A stretch of DNA of 64,000 nt, from the NCBI GenBank assembly GCA_947475415.1, contig CANJLH010000007.1:1-64000 (forward strand), read 5' to 3'. Under the pieces are notes generated by a model that saw nothing but the letters and a program-made list of their open reading frames with translations, was not told the DNA's origin and did no database searches. Positions 29,416-43,207 of the stretch are shown here, piece by piece. The DNA is from Caulobacteraceae bacterium (GTDB lineage Bacteria; Pseudomonadota; Alphaproteobacteria; Caulobacterales; Caulobacteraceae). Made by a program: the position numbers and the translations under genes. Each line of letters opens with the position of its first letter. The first letter of the stretch is position 1.

Positions 29416-30530
29416 AGCGGTGGATCCTGGGATTGAGGCGCGAGTGTGGCCGCTGGTGGAGCCTGCGGCGGCGGGGGCGTGGAAGGCGCGGACCGCGTGG
29501 CTGGCGCTGCCGGTCGGCGCGGTGGGGGCGCGGCGGCGGTGACCGGTGCGGCAACCGGCTTGGGACGCACAGCGGAAGATACAGTTCCTGCCGCAGGGGC
29601 GGCCGAAGGCGTTACGCCGACACTTGCTGTCGCCAGGCTCGAAGGTGGCGGGACGGACATCCGGGCTAGTTCCGCCTGGTTGGTGAGCTGGGCGAAATCC
29701 TCGAACCGCATGATCCGCACATAGTCGATCGGAGCCCGATCCGAGGCCAGCACCACACGCCAGCGCCCGTCCAGTCCCTTGGCGGCGATCCCGACAGGCA
29801 GACCGCGCGGCAGCACGCCGCCGTCGCCGGAGGTTACGATCCGGTCGCCCGGCTTCACCGGATCGGAACCCCGGAGGAATTCCAGGCGTGGGTTTGGGCC
29901 CCCGTCGCCGGTGAGGATGGACCGGTTGTTGTTGCGCTCAACCATGACCGGTGTCCGCGAGGTGACGTCGGTCAAGAGCAGCACGCGGCTCGCGCCGGTG
30001 GTGACTCCGATAATGCGGCCGACAAGTCCGTTCTCGCTCATCACAGGGTAACCGGCCTTGACGCCCTTCTCCTTGCCCACATTGGCGAGCCGGGTGTTGG
30101 CGAACGGGCCCCTGGCGTCGGTGACGATGCGTGCCGACACCATGGGGATTGGAGGGTCGGTCTTGAGATCCAGGAGTACACGGTATCGTTCGTTGAGATT
30201 GTCCAGCGCCAGCGCCCGGTCACGCCACTCCCGCGCTGTCTTGAGTTCCTGCTTCAACCGACGATTTTCAGAAACGGCAAAGAAGTAGCCGCGGATGTTC
30301 TCCACCGCAACGTCGGCCCATCCCACAGGCTTGGCGACCAAGCCGCCCACCGGCGCAGCCACCGCATCGGCGGCCTTGCGCGTCACGCCGTAGGCTTCCG
30401 CCTGTATTTCGCCGCGGCGATCGGTGGCGACCAGCGTTATTGCAAACACCAGGGCGATCAAAATCGCGATCGCCGCCGTCCAGGTCAACGGGACCTTGAG
30501 TTCACCGAGCGGGTTGTCGCGAAACGACAC
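29412..30530 (-). CDS. mreC: Rod shape-determining protein MreC
   Basis: 372 residues. One N-terminal membrane helix (about 17-36), a coiled-coil stretch (about 85-120, ENRRLKQELKTAREWRDRALALDNL), then the beta-barrel core with NVGKEKGVKAGYPVMSENGLVGRI and VKPGDRIVTSGDGGVLPRGLPVG. The last 80 residues are an Ala/Pro-rich low-complexity tail, common in caulobacterial MreC. It acts in the periplasm as a scaffold that activates PBP2-RodA. It lies 67 bp after mreB. Confidence 0.95.
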   Translation of the reverse strand: MSFRDNPLGELKVPLTWTAAIAILIALVFAITLVATDRRGEIQAEAYGVTRKAADAVAAPVGGLVAKPVGWADVAVENIRGYFFAVSENRRLKQELKTAREWRDRALALDNLNERYRVLLDLKTDPPIPMVSARIVTDARGPFANTRLANVGKEKGVKAGYPVMSENGLVGRIIGVTTGASRVLLLTDVTSRTPVMVERNNNRSILTGDGGPNPRLEFLRGSDPVKPGDRIVTSGDGGVLPRGLPVGIAAKGLDGRWRVVLASDRAPIDYVRIMRFEDFAQLTNQAELARMSVPPPSSLATASVGVTPSAAPAAGTVSSAVRPKPVAAPVTAAAPPPRRPAAPATRSAPSTPPPPQAPPAATLAPQSQDPPL

Positions 30531-30597
30531 TTATGGATCGCCTCCACGCGACTTCGAAAGAATAACTCCTCCCGAAAAGCCGGGTGATTCGAAACTG

Positions 30598-31755
<1,158 letters not shown>

Positions 31756-31773
31756 TCATTTCAAGGCATAAAG

Positions 31774-31805
31774 GTCGGGTTGCGACACCCTGTGCGCAAC
31801 CCGAC
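31774..31805. promoter_or_regulatory. 11-bp inverted repeat upstream of mreB
   Basis: GTCGGGTTGCG (31774-31784) and CGCAACCCGAC (31795-31805) form a perfect inverted repeat with a 10-bp loop, about 130 bp upstream of mreB and 115 bp after the EamA stop. There is no T-tract on either side, so a classical intrinsic terminator is unlikely. It may be an operator or an RNA hairpin in the mreB leader. Confidence 0.5.
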
Positions 31806-31920
31806 GAAACAGGCATGACACAGGAGGTCGGAAACAGTGTTACGCAGGGATGGTTAATGAAATCCAGCCCGCTCGCGCCGCTGGCGAAAATTCCCCGCAT
31901 CACGTTGTTTATAATTACTT

Positions 31921-32808
31921 TTATCCTGAGCCAAATGCGGTCGCCACGACGCCGGCCGCTGTCAGCGCCGCGCCCATGATCCGCCGCAGGTCCAGGCGCT
32001 CGCGAAATAGACGCGATCCGGCCAGGGCGGCCACCGGAATCTCTGCGACTCCGACAGCTCGCACCGCCGCGGCGGGCGCCAGCGCCAAAGCAGCGAACCA
32101 AAGCGCCGACGCCGCCGCTCCGAACACACCCGCGCCCAGGGATTGACGCCAGGAGGCCGCCACGGCCCGCAGCGCGGCTGGCCGCGTCAGGCCCAGGAAT
32201 GCGCTCAGGGTGATCGACTGCAACGCCTGGGCGACACAGACCCCGGCGACGCCGGCGAACACCGGATGGACCGGCTCGAGCGCCAGTCCGGATTGCCGGT
32301 AGGCGTTCAGGGTGACGGCGAACGCAACGCCCGACCCCAGTCCTAACAACGCGCCCATGGCGCCACCCTGCGCCTGATCGCGGCCCGGCCATGACAGGAT
32401 CGTCACCCCCGCCGCCGCCGCGATCACGCCGGCCCAGGCCAACGGGCTCAACGCATCGCCCAGGAACACCGACCCCAGTATGGCCGCGATGGGCAATGAC
32501 GACTGCTGCATGGCGGTGGCGACAGCGAAACCGGACCGGCGCATGGCAAGAAGCAAAGCGGCGCTGGCGCAAAGCTGCGAGGCCGCGCCCAGGCTGATGG
32601 CGACCCAGAACCGGGTGGTGAACTCCGGCTTTGCATCCGGCGTCAGTAGGAGGGCGATACCCAGGATGGCCAGGGAGAACGGCAGGCCGAACAGGAACCG
32701 CACCAGCACCGCGCCCAAGGGACCAGCATCGCCCAGCAGGCTGCGCTGCAGGGCGTTGCGGGCCACCTGCAAGGGCGCGGCGGCTAGGGTGAGGAATATC
32801 CAGAGCAT
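31921..32808 (-). CDS. EamA/DMT family transporter
   Basis: 295 residues with ten predicted helices in two five-helix EamA repeats. The second repeat ends in the typical AAAVRAVGVAEIPVAALAGSRLFRERLDLRRIMGAALTAAGVV. Such drug/metabolite transporters export amino acids, nucleosides or other small molecules. It begins 34 bp after leuA on the same strand, so export of a branched-chain metabolite is conceivable but unproved. A stable hairpin sits directly before its ATG. Confidence 0.85.
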   Translation of the reverse strand: MLWIFLTLAAAPLQVARNALQRSLLGDAGPLGAVLVRFLFGLPFSLAILGIALLLTPDAKPEFTTRFWVAISLGAASQLCASAALLLAMRRSGFAVATAMQQSSLPIAAILGSVFLGDALSPLAWAGVIAAAAGVTILSWPGRDQAQGGAMGALLGLGSGVAFAVTLNAYRQSGLALEPVHPVFAGVAGVCVAQALQSITLSAFLGLTRPAALRAVAASWRQSLGAGVFGAAASALWFAALALAPAAAVRAVGVAEIPVAALAGSRLFRERLDLRRIMGAALTAAGVVATAFGSG

Positions 32809-32813
32809 GGGGT

Positions 32814-32833
32814 GTCCCGGCCGAAGCCGGGAC
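32814..32833 (-). promoter_or_regulatory. Hairpin with UUCG loop between leuA and the EamA gene
   Basis: In the minus-strand transcript GUCCCGGC and GCCGGGAC pair perfectly around a UUCG tetraloop, an exceptionally stable hairpin. It begins 9 bases after the leuA stop and ends 5 bases before the EamA ATG, so it occupies the place where a ribosome binding site would lie. There is no T-tract. It may limit readthrough, protect the leuA 3' end, or occlude translation of the transporter. Confidence 0.6.
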
Positions 32834-32842
32834 TGGTTCCGG

Positions 32843-34423
32843 TCAGAAGCCGCTGGCGATTCGACCCTCGGGCGCGCTCTTCTCCTTGCGCGCGAAGAGG
32901 TTGTTGAGCGCGTTGACGTAGGCCTTGGCCGAGGCCGTCAGGGTGTCGGTGTCGGCCGCCTGGCCGGTGGCGATACGGCCGTCCTCCTCCAGGCGCACGG
33001 AGACCTGGGCCTGGGCGTCGGTGCCCTCGGTGACGGCGTGCACCTGAAACAGGCGCAGGATCGCCTCATGGGGCACGGCTTCATGGATGGCGTTGAACAC
33101 CGCATCCACCGGACCGTCCCCGGTGGCGCTGGCCGAGCGCTCCTCGCCGTCGATGGTGACGGTGAGGTCGGCCTGCTGCGGCCCCTCGGTGCCGGCGATC
33201 ACCTTCAGGCTCTTGACCTGGATGCGGTCGGAGCCGGACGCCAGGGCGTCGTCCACCAGGGCGATGAGATCATCGTCGAACACATGCTTCTTCTTGTCGG
33301 CCAGGTCCTTGAAGCGAACGAAGGCCTCATTGAGCGCGTTCTGGCCCAGCTCGTAACCCAGCGCCTTCAGCTTCTCACGGAAGGCGTGGCGGCCGGAGTG
33401 CTTGCCCATCACCAGGCTGGTGGCGCCCTGCCCCACGTCGGCGGGCAGCATGATCTCATAGGTCTCGGCGTTCTTCAGCATCCCGTCCTGGTGGATGCCG
33501 CTCTCGTGGGCGAAGGCGTTCTTGCCGACGATGGCCTTGTTGAACTGCACCGGAAATCCGGTGATGGCTGAGACATAGCGGCTGGCTCGGGTTATCTGGG
33601 TGGTGTCGATGCCGGTTCCGAAGGGCAGCTTGTCACCGCGCACCTTCAGCGCCATCACCACTTCCTCCAGGGCCGCATTGCCGGCACGCTCGCCCATGCC
33701 GTTGATGGCCGCCTCCACCTGACGCGCGCCACCCTGCAGGCCGGCCAGACTGTTGGCCACGGCCAGGCCCAGATCGTTGTGGCAGTGGGTGGAGAAGATC
33801 ACCCCGTCGGCGCCGGGCACGTTCTCGATCAGGTCGCGGAACAGCGCCTCATATTCGCTTGGATAGGTATAGCCGACGGTGTCGGGGATGTTGATGGTCT
33901 GGGCGCCGGCGCGGATGGCGGCCTCCACGCAGCGGCGCAGGAAGTCGCGCTCGGTGCGAGTGGCGTCCTCGGCCGACCACTCCACGTCCCCACAGAGGTT
34001 GCGCGCGTGGGTGACCGATTTGGTGACCATCTCCAGCACCGCCTCGGGCTCCATCTGCAGTTTCCACTTCATGTGCACCGGGCTGGTGGAGATGAAGGTG
34101 TGGATGCGGCCGCGCTTGGCCGGCTTGATGGCCTCCGCGGCGCGGTCGATGTCGCCCAGGCCCGCCCGGGCCAGGCCGCAGATGGTGGACTCGGTGACGA
34201 TCTTGGCGATTTCGCGCACGGCCTCGAAGTCGCCGTTGGAGGCTATCGGGAAGCCGGCCTCGATCACGTCGACCTTCATCTCCTCCAGGATCTTGGCGAG
34301 CTCCAGTTTCTCCTCCAGGGACATGGAGGCGCCGGGCGACTGCTCGCCGTCGCGCATGGTGGTGTCGAAAATGATCACACGGTCGCGCGCTGCGACGGCG
34401 GGAGTTGTGGGGGTGGCGGTCAT
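32843..34423 (-). CDS. leuA: 2-isopropylmalate synthase
   Basis: 526 residues. The DRE-TIM metallolyase barrel includes FDTTMRDGEQSPGASM, THCHNDLGLAVANSLAGL (metal-binding HxH) and NGMGERAGNAALEEVVMAL; the C-terminal regulatory domain (about 400-510) is the leucine-binding LeuA dimer. It condenses acetyl-CoA with 2-oxoisovalerate, the committed step of leucine synthesis, and is feedback-inhibited by leucine. The 88 bp upstream follow a leucine-rich leader peptide gene, suggesting attenuation. Confidence 0.96.
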   Translation of the reverse strand: MTATPTTPAVAARDRVIIFDTTMRDGEQSPGASMSLEEKLELAKILEEMKVDVIEAGFPIASNGDFEAVREIAKIVTESTICGLARAGLGDIDRAAEAIKPAKRGRIHTFISTSPVHMKWKLQMEPEAVLEMVTKSVTHARNLCGDVEWSAEDATRTERDFLRRCVEAAIRAGAQTINIPDTVGYTYPSEYEALFRDLIENVPGADGVIFSTHCHNDLGLAVANSLAGLQGGARQVEAAINGMGERAGNAALEEVVMALKVRGDKLPFGTGIDTTQITRASRYVSAITGFPVQFNKAIVGKNAFAHESGIHQDGMLKNAETYEIMLPADVGQGATSLVMGKHSGRHAFREKLKALGYELGQNALNEAFVRFKDLADKKKHVFDDDLIALVDDALASGSDRIQVKSLKVIAGTEGPQQADLTVTIDGEERSASATGDGPVDAVFNAIHEAVPHEAILRLFQVHAVTEGTDAQAQVSVRLEEDGRIATGQAADTDTLTASAKAYVNALNNLFARKEKSAPEGRIASGF

Positions 34424-34510
34424 GATAGGGTCTCTTCGCGGAGCTGGGATGGGTCAGGCGGCGGTCAGGTCATCCCCTGAAGCGCCCGGCCGCGAAGAAC
34501 GCGCAGCCTT
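34424..34510 (-). promoter_or_regulatory. leuA leader, candidate attenuator region
   Basis: This is the transcript segment between the leader-peptide stop and the leuA start. In the RNA, a UCAGG at 34480-34476 can pair with either of two CCUGA copies, at 34469-34465 or 34458-34454, so mutually exclusive hairpins are possible. GC-rich pairings (GGGGC/GCCCC) overlap the end of the leader-peptide codons. There is no strong T-tract, so the mechanism could be translational or Rho-linked rather than intrinsic termination. Confidence 0.35.
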
Positions 34511-34573
34511 CTAAGGCGCCCAGGGGCGGCTAAGCCCCAGCGTAAGAAGCAGGTTGTTGAGGTGCTTGCGCAT
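34511..34573 (-). CDS. leuA leader peptide (leucine-rich)
   Basis: A 20-codon open frame from ATG 34573 to TAG 34511, too short for usual gene callers. Leucine occupies six positions (5, 8, 9, 10, 12, 14), including three in a row (CTG CTT CTT). The C-terminus is SRPWAP. It ends 87 bp before leuA on the same strand. A run of control codons for the pathway's end product just upstream of the first biosynthetic gene is the hallmark of ribosome-mediated attenuation. The ribosome binding site is not strong. A TTGACC at 34617-34612 (minus strand) could be a -35 element. Confidence 0.65.
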   Translation of the reverse strand: MRKHLNNLLLTLGLSRPWAP

Positions 34574-34713
34574 AAGAGGCGTGTATCCGAGGCGGGAGCG
34601 ATAGGCAAGGCGGTCAACGGGAAATGGGGACGCACACGACAAAGCGGCCCCGCGCTCATTTAGAGCAAGACGCCCGGCTGAGGATCAGCGGCAACTTCCC
34701 CCAGTCCCGCCCC

Positions 34714-35469
34714 TCAGGCGATGCTGATGCCGCCGTCGATGGGGTGGATCTGGCCGGTCACCCGCAGGCTTTCGTCGCTGGCCAGGTAGAGCGCCCCATA
34801 GGCCACCTCCACCGGCTCGGACTCGCCTGCCAGCACCTGGCGGGTGTTGGTGATCGGCTTGGTTCGCTGCGCGTGGAGCATCATGCGCCGTTCGGTGCGG
34901 GTGGCGCCCGGCGAGATCACGTTCACGCGTATCTTGTAGGGGGCGTAGTCCACCGCCATCGAACGGGTGAGTGACAGCAGGCCGCCCTTGGCGGCGCTGT
35001 AGGCGGCTAGGTTACCCAGTCCCTTGAGGCCCGCCGTGGAGGCGGTGTGGATGATCGAGCCGCCGCCGCGGGCGATCAGGTGCGGCAGGGCGGCGCGGGA
35101 CGCCCAGATGGTTCCCAGGAGGTCGACCCCGATCACCCGCAGAATCTCCTCGGTCGATACGTCAGCGATGGGCCCGTCCGCCGTGGAGGAGCCGCCGGCG
35201 TTGTTGTAGAGCACATCGAGGCCCCCGAACGCTCGGGCCGCGCCGTCCACCGCCGCGGTGATGGCGAGCGCATCGGCCACGTCAGCCTCGAAGAAGGCGG
35301 CCCGCCCGCCGGCGCGGGTGATCTCCTCCACCACGCCGGGGCCGTTCCTCGCCGAGCGCGCCACCACCGCCACCGCCGCGCCCTCGCGGGCGAACAGGAT
35401 CGCCGCCGCCCGGCCGATCCCCATGCCCGCGCCGGTGATCACCGCCACCTTGCCATCCAAACGGCCCAT
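34714..35469 (-). CDS. SDR family oxidoreductase
   Basis: 251 residues, classical SDR. TGAGMGIGRAAA is the nucleotide motif, NNAGG ends beta-4, catalytic Ser lies in HTASTAG and the Tyr/Lys pair in YSAAK; the C-terminus GQIHPIDGGISIA is typical. Function is not specified by context. It lies upstream of the leuA leader on the same strand but about 140 bp away, and divergent from the following small frame, so it is probably a separate unit. Confidence 0.88.
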   Translation of the reverse strand: MGRLDGKVAVITGAGMGIGRAAAILFAREGAAVAVVARSARNGPGVVEEITRAGGRAAFFEADVADALAITAAVDGAARAFGGLDVLYNNAGGSSTADGPIADVSTEEILRVIGVDLLGTIWASRAALPHLIARGGGSIIHTASTAGLKGLGNLAAYSAAKGGLLSLTRSMAVDYAPYKIRVNVISPGATRTERRMMLHAQRTKPITNTRQVLAGESEPVEVAYGALYLASDESLRVTGQIHPIDGGISIA

Positions 35470-35595
35470 CGCACCCTGCCCTTACCTGTGTGGCGCGAAC
35501 CTGCCCGGTTCACGGCGATGGGCCAAGCTGCGATTGGGGGGGGCAATAGGTTAACCCGTTGCGCGCCGGACCCCGCAGGGGAGCAGTACGACGCA

Positions 35596-35810
35596 ATGAT
35601 CCGGTGGGAGCGGATGAATAGGGCGCGCGAGCAAGCTGGCGTCACTATGCCGCCGCTCGCGCTGCATGCGGCGCTCTTCACTCCGTCCAAAAGCCGGTCA
35701 GAACGCCTCGATCTGACCCCTCGCCCGAGTTCCACCGTCACGATCGGCGGACAGACCTACAGGGGGTTTGACAACGGGCGCGCGGACGTCCTGGTTCCGA
35801 TAGACGACCC

Positions 35811-35814
<4 letters not shown>
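35596..35814 (+). CDS. Possible small hypothetical protein
   Basis: 72 residues from ATG 35596, ending TVTIGGQTYRGFDNGRADVLVPIDDP. I recognise no family. The C-terminal part looks like a short beta structure. Its TAA stop shares CTAA with the stop of the convergent antitoxin-like gene, an arrangement seen for real gene pairs elsewhere in this window. The frame is short and the ribosome site poor, so this is tentative. Confidence 0.28.
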
Positions 35815-38357
<2,543 letters not shown>

Positions 38358-38364
38358 TGCCCCC

Positions 38365-39099
38365 CTACCCCCTCGATTCTGTGGGGATCGAGAAGTAGAC
38401 GGCGGGCGGAGCCAGCCTTAGACGCCGCCGCGCGGCCTCAAGAGGTTCGGCCAGCAGCAATTCATAGTCCTCACCAGACAGCCAGACGGCGGCCCGGCCG
38501 CGGCGGTAGCCCTCCCAGATCGCCCGCAGATAGGGCTGGGTTCCGCTCCGCGTCCTCAACGCCGCGCCCAGGGCGATGACCAGCCAACCCAGCCCGCGGG
38601 TCTGGGCGTAGGAAAAGGCCACCAGGCAGGCCTCGCCCAGCGGATCGCGGCCGTAGCCGCTCAGCACATGCCAGATGTCGTGGGAGTCACGGGTGCGGCG
38701 GGCGAACCAGGCATGGGGATGGCGCGCCTCAAGCTCGCCGATGCGCTGCAGCGAAATCTCGGCGAGTTCCTGCGCCGACAGGTTCTCTTGGCGCACGAAA
38801 GCGCGGTAGGCCGCACCGACGCTCCCCTCGGCGAACCTGTCCAGCCAGGACCGGTCGATCAGTTGAAGCCGCAGCTCCGGCCGCTCATAGGCGATCCGAC
38901 CACCTTGGCCAGTCTTAAGGAGGCGCCTGTAACCGCGCAGGTTCGCCTTGCCGTTAAGGGCGCGCATGATCTCGAACACCTGCACGGTGTCGTCAGGATC
39001 GGCAAGAAGGCGGCGCAATGCCCCAAGGGCGGCCGGCCAGTTGCGACGGCCCGCGCCGAATCCCGGATCAGCGAATTGGCGGTAACTGACGTCGGACAT
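38365..39099 (-). CDS. coq4: Coq4 family ubiquinone biosynthesis protein
   Basis: 244 residues from ATG 39099, preceded by GAAGAGG; an ATG at 39114 is an alternative start. The Coq4 metal motif HD-xx-H-(11)-E is complete: HDIWHVLSGYGRDPLGE. GYRRGRAAVWLSGEDYE later in the protein is also family-typical. Coq4 homologues take part in ubiquinone synthesis in mitochondria and alphaproteobacteria, where Coq4 has been linked to C1 modification of the quinone ring. No other ubi genes are adjacent. Confidence 0.85.
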   Translation of the reverse strand: MSDVSYRQFADPGFGAGRRNWPAALGALRRLLADPDDTVQVFEIMRALNGKANLRGYRRLLKTGQGGRIAYERPELRLQLIDRSWLDRFAEGSVGAAYRAFVRQENLSAQELAEISLQRIGELEARHPHAWFARRTRDSHDIWHVLSGYGRDPLGEACLVAFSYAQTRGLGWLVIALGAALRTRSGTQPYLRAIWEGYRRGRAAVWLSGEDYELLLAEPLEAARRRLRLAPPAVYFSIPTESRG

Positions 39100-39203
39100 G
39101 GCCTCTTCTATCATGGGTTTGCAGCTACAAAAATGACGGTCCCGTCATTTTCTGTACTCCGTGGCGCCGTTGCAACCCTGCGCAACCCAGTCAAGATGAG
39201 CCG

Positions 39204-39419
39204 ATGAGCAACCTTCGCAAACGCTCCCTGCTGCTGGCAGGCCATGCGACCTCCATCGCGCTGGAGCCGGAGTTTTGGGCGGTGCTCGAGGCCCGCGCCG
39301 CCGCTGAGGGCCGCAGCCTGGCCGCCATGATCACCGAGATCGACCGCACGCGCGCTGAACGGCCCCTCGCCTCGGCTTGCCGTGTCGCCGCCCTCGTCCA
39401 TGCGCAGGAGAAAAGCTAG
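39204..39419 (+). CDS. Ribbon-helix-helix domain protein
   Basis: 71 residues. The beta-strand H-A-T-S-I-A-L followed by EPEFWAVLEARAAAEGRSLAAMITEID is the RHH_4 pattern found in small alphaproteobacterial proteins. RHH proteins bind DNA as dimers through the strand. Targets are unknown. It is divergent from coq4 (104-bp gap) and convergent with the 40-residue membrane protein gene, sharing CTAG at the stops. Confidence 0.82.
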   Translation: MSNLRKRSLLLAGHATSIALEPEFWAVLEARAAAEGRSLAAMITEIDRTRAERPLASACRVAALVHAQEKS

Positions 39420-39538
39420 GATCGCGCGGTGACCGCCAAGGCGACGACGAACCCCAGAATCAGGATCACGCCGAGGGAGATCCAGAGAAACTGGGGAATC
39501 CTTGGCGGCGGCGGCGGCGGCGGTTCGTCGTCGGACAT
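39416..39538 (-). CDS. 40-residue proline-rich single-pass membrane protein
   Basis: MSDDE, seven consecutive prolines, RIP, then one hydrophobic helix (QFLWISLGVILILGFVVALA) and a short VTARS tail. ATG 39538 has a good ribosome binding site (GAGGGGATC). I recognise no family. It lies 17 bp after another small membrane protein gene on the same strand, which it mirrors: here the prolines precede the helix. Short length keeps confidence moderate; the start signal and the proline-helix architecture argue it is real. Confidence 0.6.
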   Translation of the reverse strand: MSDDEPPPPPPPRIPQFLWISLGVILILGFVVALAVTARS

Positions 39539-39555
39539 GATCCCCTCGAGGCGGA

Positions 39556-39759
39556 CTATCTGGGCGTCGGAATCGTTGGCGGCGGCAATTTCGGCGCCTC
39601 TGGCAACGGCGGCGCCTGCCAATGGACGGAAAACACGCTGGGAAGGTATGCGGCGCCGTGCCGGACGGTCTGCACGATCATGAATACCACTGCAGCGACA
39701 GCCGCGCCCGCCAGAACTGCGAGCCAGATGGGAACAGGTCGCACCGCGGGTTTGGCCAT
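39556..39759 (-). CDS. 67-residue membrane protein with proline-rich tail
   Basis: From ATG 39759, preceded by GGGAG. MAKPAVRPVP is followed by one membrane helix (IWLAVLAGAAVAAVVFMIVQTV), a 25-residue soluble stretch containing PSVFSVHW, and a proline-rich end (PPLPEAPKLPPPTIPTPR). No family recognised. It heads a two-gene unit with the 40-residue protein and is divergent from uvrD (105 bp). Confidence 0.62.
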   Translation of the reverse strand: MAKPAVRPVPIWLAVLAGAAVAAVVFMIVQTVRHGAAYLPSVFSVHWQAPPLPEAPKLPPPTIPTPR

Positions 39760-39864
39760 CGAAGACTCCCTGGGCAGATGTTGGCGGCGATCCGCACTTT
39801 GGGCAAGGCGCGTCACATCCCGATCGTGCTTATCTGCACCGAAGCTTGTGCTACAAATGTTCCA

Positions 39865-42198
<2,334 letters not shown>

Positions 42199-42201
42199 GC
42201 G

Positions 42202-42609
42202 TTATTTGCGCCGCCTCACCACGGCGAAGGTGAGCGCGCCGATAGCCGCGGCCAGGCCCGCGGCGCCCCCGACCACCACGCCCATGCTGAGGGGTTTGAC
42301 CAGTCGGCCCTTCCGGCGCGGGATCGGCGCCGGTGAGAAGAACCGCTCCGGCACTTCGTCAGGATCGTAGTTCTGCTTCTGGAACAGAACCGCCTCGCCG
42401 GCCCGGTCAACCGACTCGACTTCCCATCCGGATTCCAGCCAGGCGCGCTGGTGACTCTGGGTCCCGGTGTTGCCCCACCAGGCGTCGCCACGACGGGCCG
42501 ACTGTGGCAAGGTCGCGCCCAGGAGAGCTTCCAGATCCGCGAAGCTGGCGCGCCAGAAGGGTTCGCGCCAAGCGGTGAGGTGGTCTGCGAGTGGCTGATA
42601 TTTGCTCAT
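42202..42609 (-). CDS. DUF7662-like protein with C-terminal membrane anchor
   Basis: 135 residues. The first 85 match the pattern of the DUF7662 family: MSKYQPLADHL, SFADLEALLGATLPQSARRGDAWWGN, QRAWLESGWEVESVD and FQK. A linker rich in Pro/Arg then leads to one membrane helix (about 108-131) and a VVRRRK cytoplasmic end. The family is of unknown function and is usually soluble, so the tail anchor is unusual. It ends 3 bp after the convergent uvrD stop. Confidence 0.7.
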   Translation of the reverse strand: MSKYQPLADHLTAWREPFWRASFADLEALLGATLPQSARRGDAWWGNTGTQSHQRAWLESGWEVESVDRAGEAVLFQKQNYDPDEVPERFFSPAPIPRRKGRLVKPLSMGVVVGGAAGLAAAIGALTFAVVRRRK

Positions 42610-42736
42610 GCGTTCGGTCTTGATTGTCCATTCGGCGCCCGCGTCGCCGGTGATTCAATCAGAATCGGGTGTGAGGTTGAACAGTTCAAGCCCGCCCGCG
42701 TTATTATGGCTCGACGCCAACAGAATTTGTTCGGTC

Positions 42737-43168
42737 ATGAAGGCGCTGATCATAGGCACGGTGACGGCCGCGCTGGCGGGCTCGATGGCGGGCTCGATAA
42801 CCGGTGACGCCATGCATTCGACCCTGGCCCTGGGCGGCGGCCCGATGGCGCCCGTGGCGGCCGGAACTAGCCCCTTCGGTCCCGACGAGCCCGCGGGAAT
42901 CTGGCATGGTGTGGGTCCGGCCCCTGATTATGTGACGGGGACTGGCTGGGCTCAGAGTGGAACACAGGCGTTCGAGATCCCGACCCATGTGGAGCCGGAC
43001 TTCGGCCCCGACCCACCGTCACCGGAGCCGACCCGCCTGGACGTGAAACCCTATGAGGACACCCCGCCGCCGCCCACCGCCCTGCCCTCCGAAGGTGGCG
43101 ACACCCTTGCGGGGGCGAAGTCCTATTTGGTCCCCGAAGCCGACCCGCCGCCGAAGCCCGGCGCCTGA
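42737..43168 (+). CDS. Hypothetical secreted proline-rich protein
   Basis: 143 residues from ATG 42737. MKALIIGTVTAALAGSMAGSITGD reads as a signal peptide or short membrane anchor. The remainder is Pro/Gly/Asp-rich and probably disordered (PDPPSPEPTRLDVKPYEDTPPPPTALPSEGG). No family recognised. It is divergent from the DUF7662-like gene (127 bp, containing a GATTC/GAATC inverted repeat at 42651-42665) and is 39 bp before prmA, possibly co-transcribed. Confidence 0.6.
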   Translation: MKALIIGTVTAALAGSMAGSITGDAMHSTLALGGGPMAPVAAGTSPFGPDEPAGIWHGVGPAPDYVTGTGWAQSGTQAFEIPTHVEPDFGPDPPSPEPTRLDVKPYEDTPPPPTALPSEGGDTLAGAKSYLVPEADPPPKPGA

Positions 43169-43207
43169 GGCCTCGATTTTCCGGGCGCGTACCCCTACAG
43201 CGGGGCC

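Noticed and set aside
39760-39864. LexA (SOS) box upstream of uvrD
   Set aside because: Only one GTTC half-site is present; the alphaproteobacterial direct repeat GTTC-N7-GTTC is absent.
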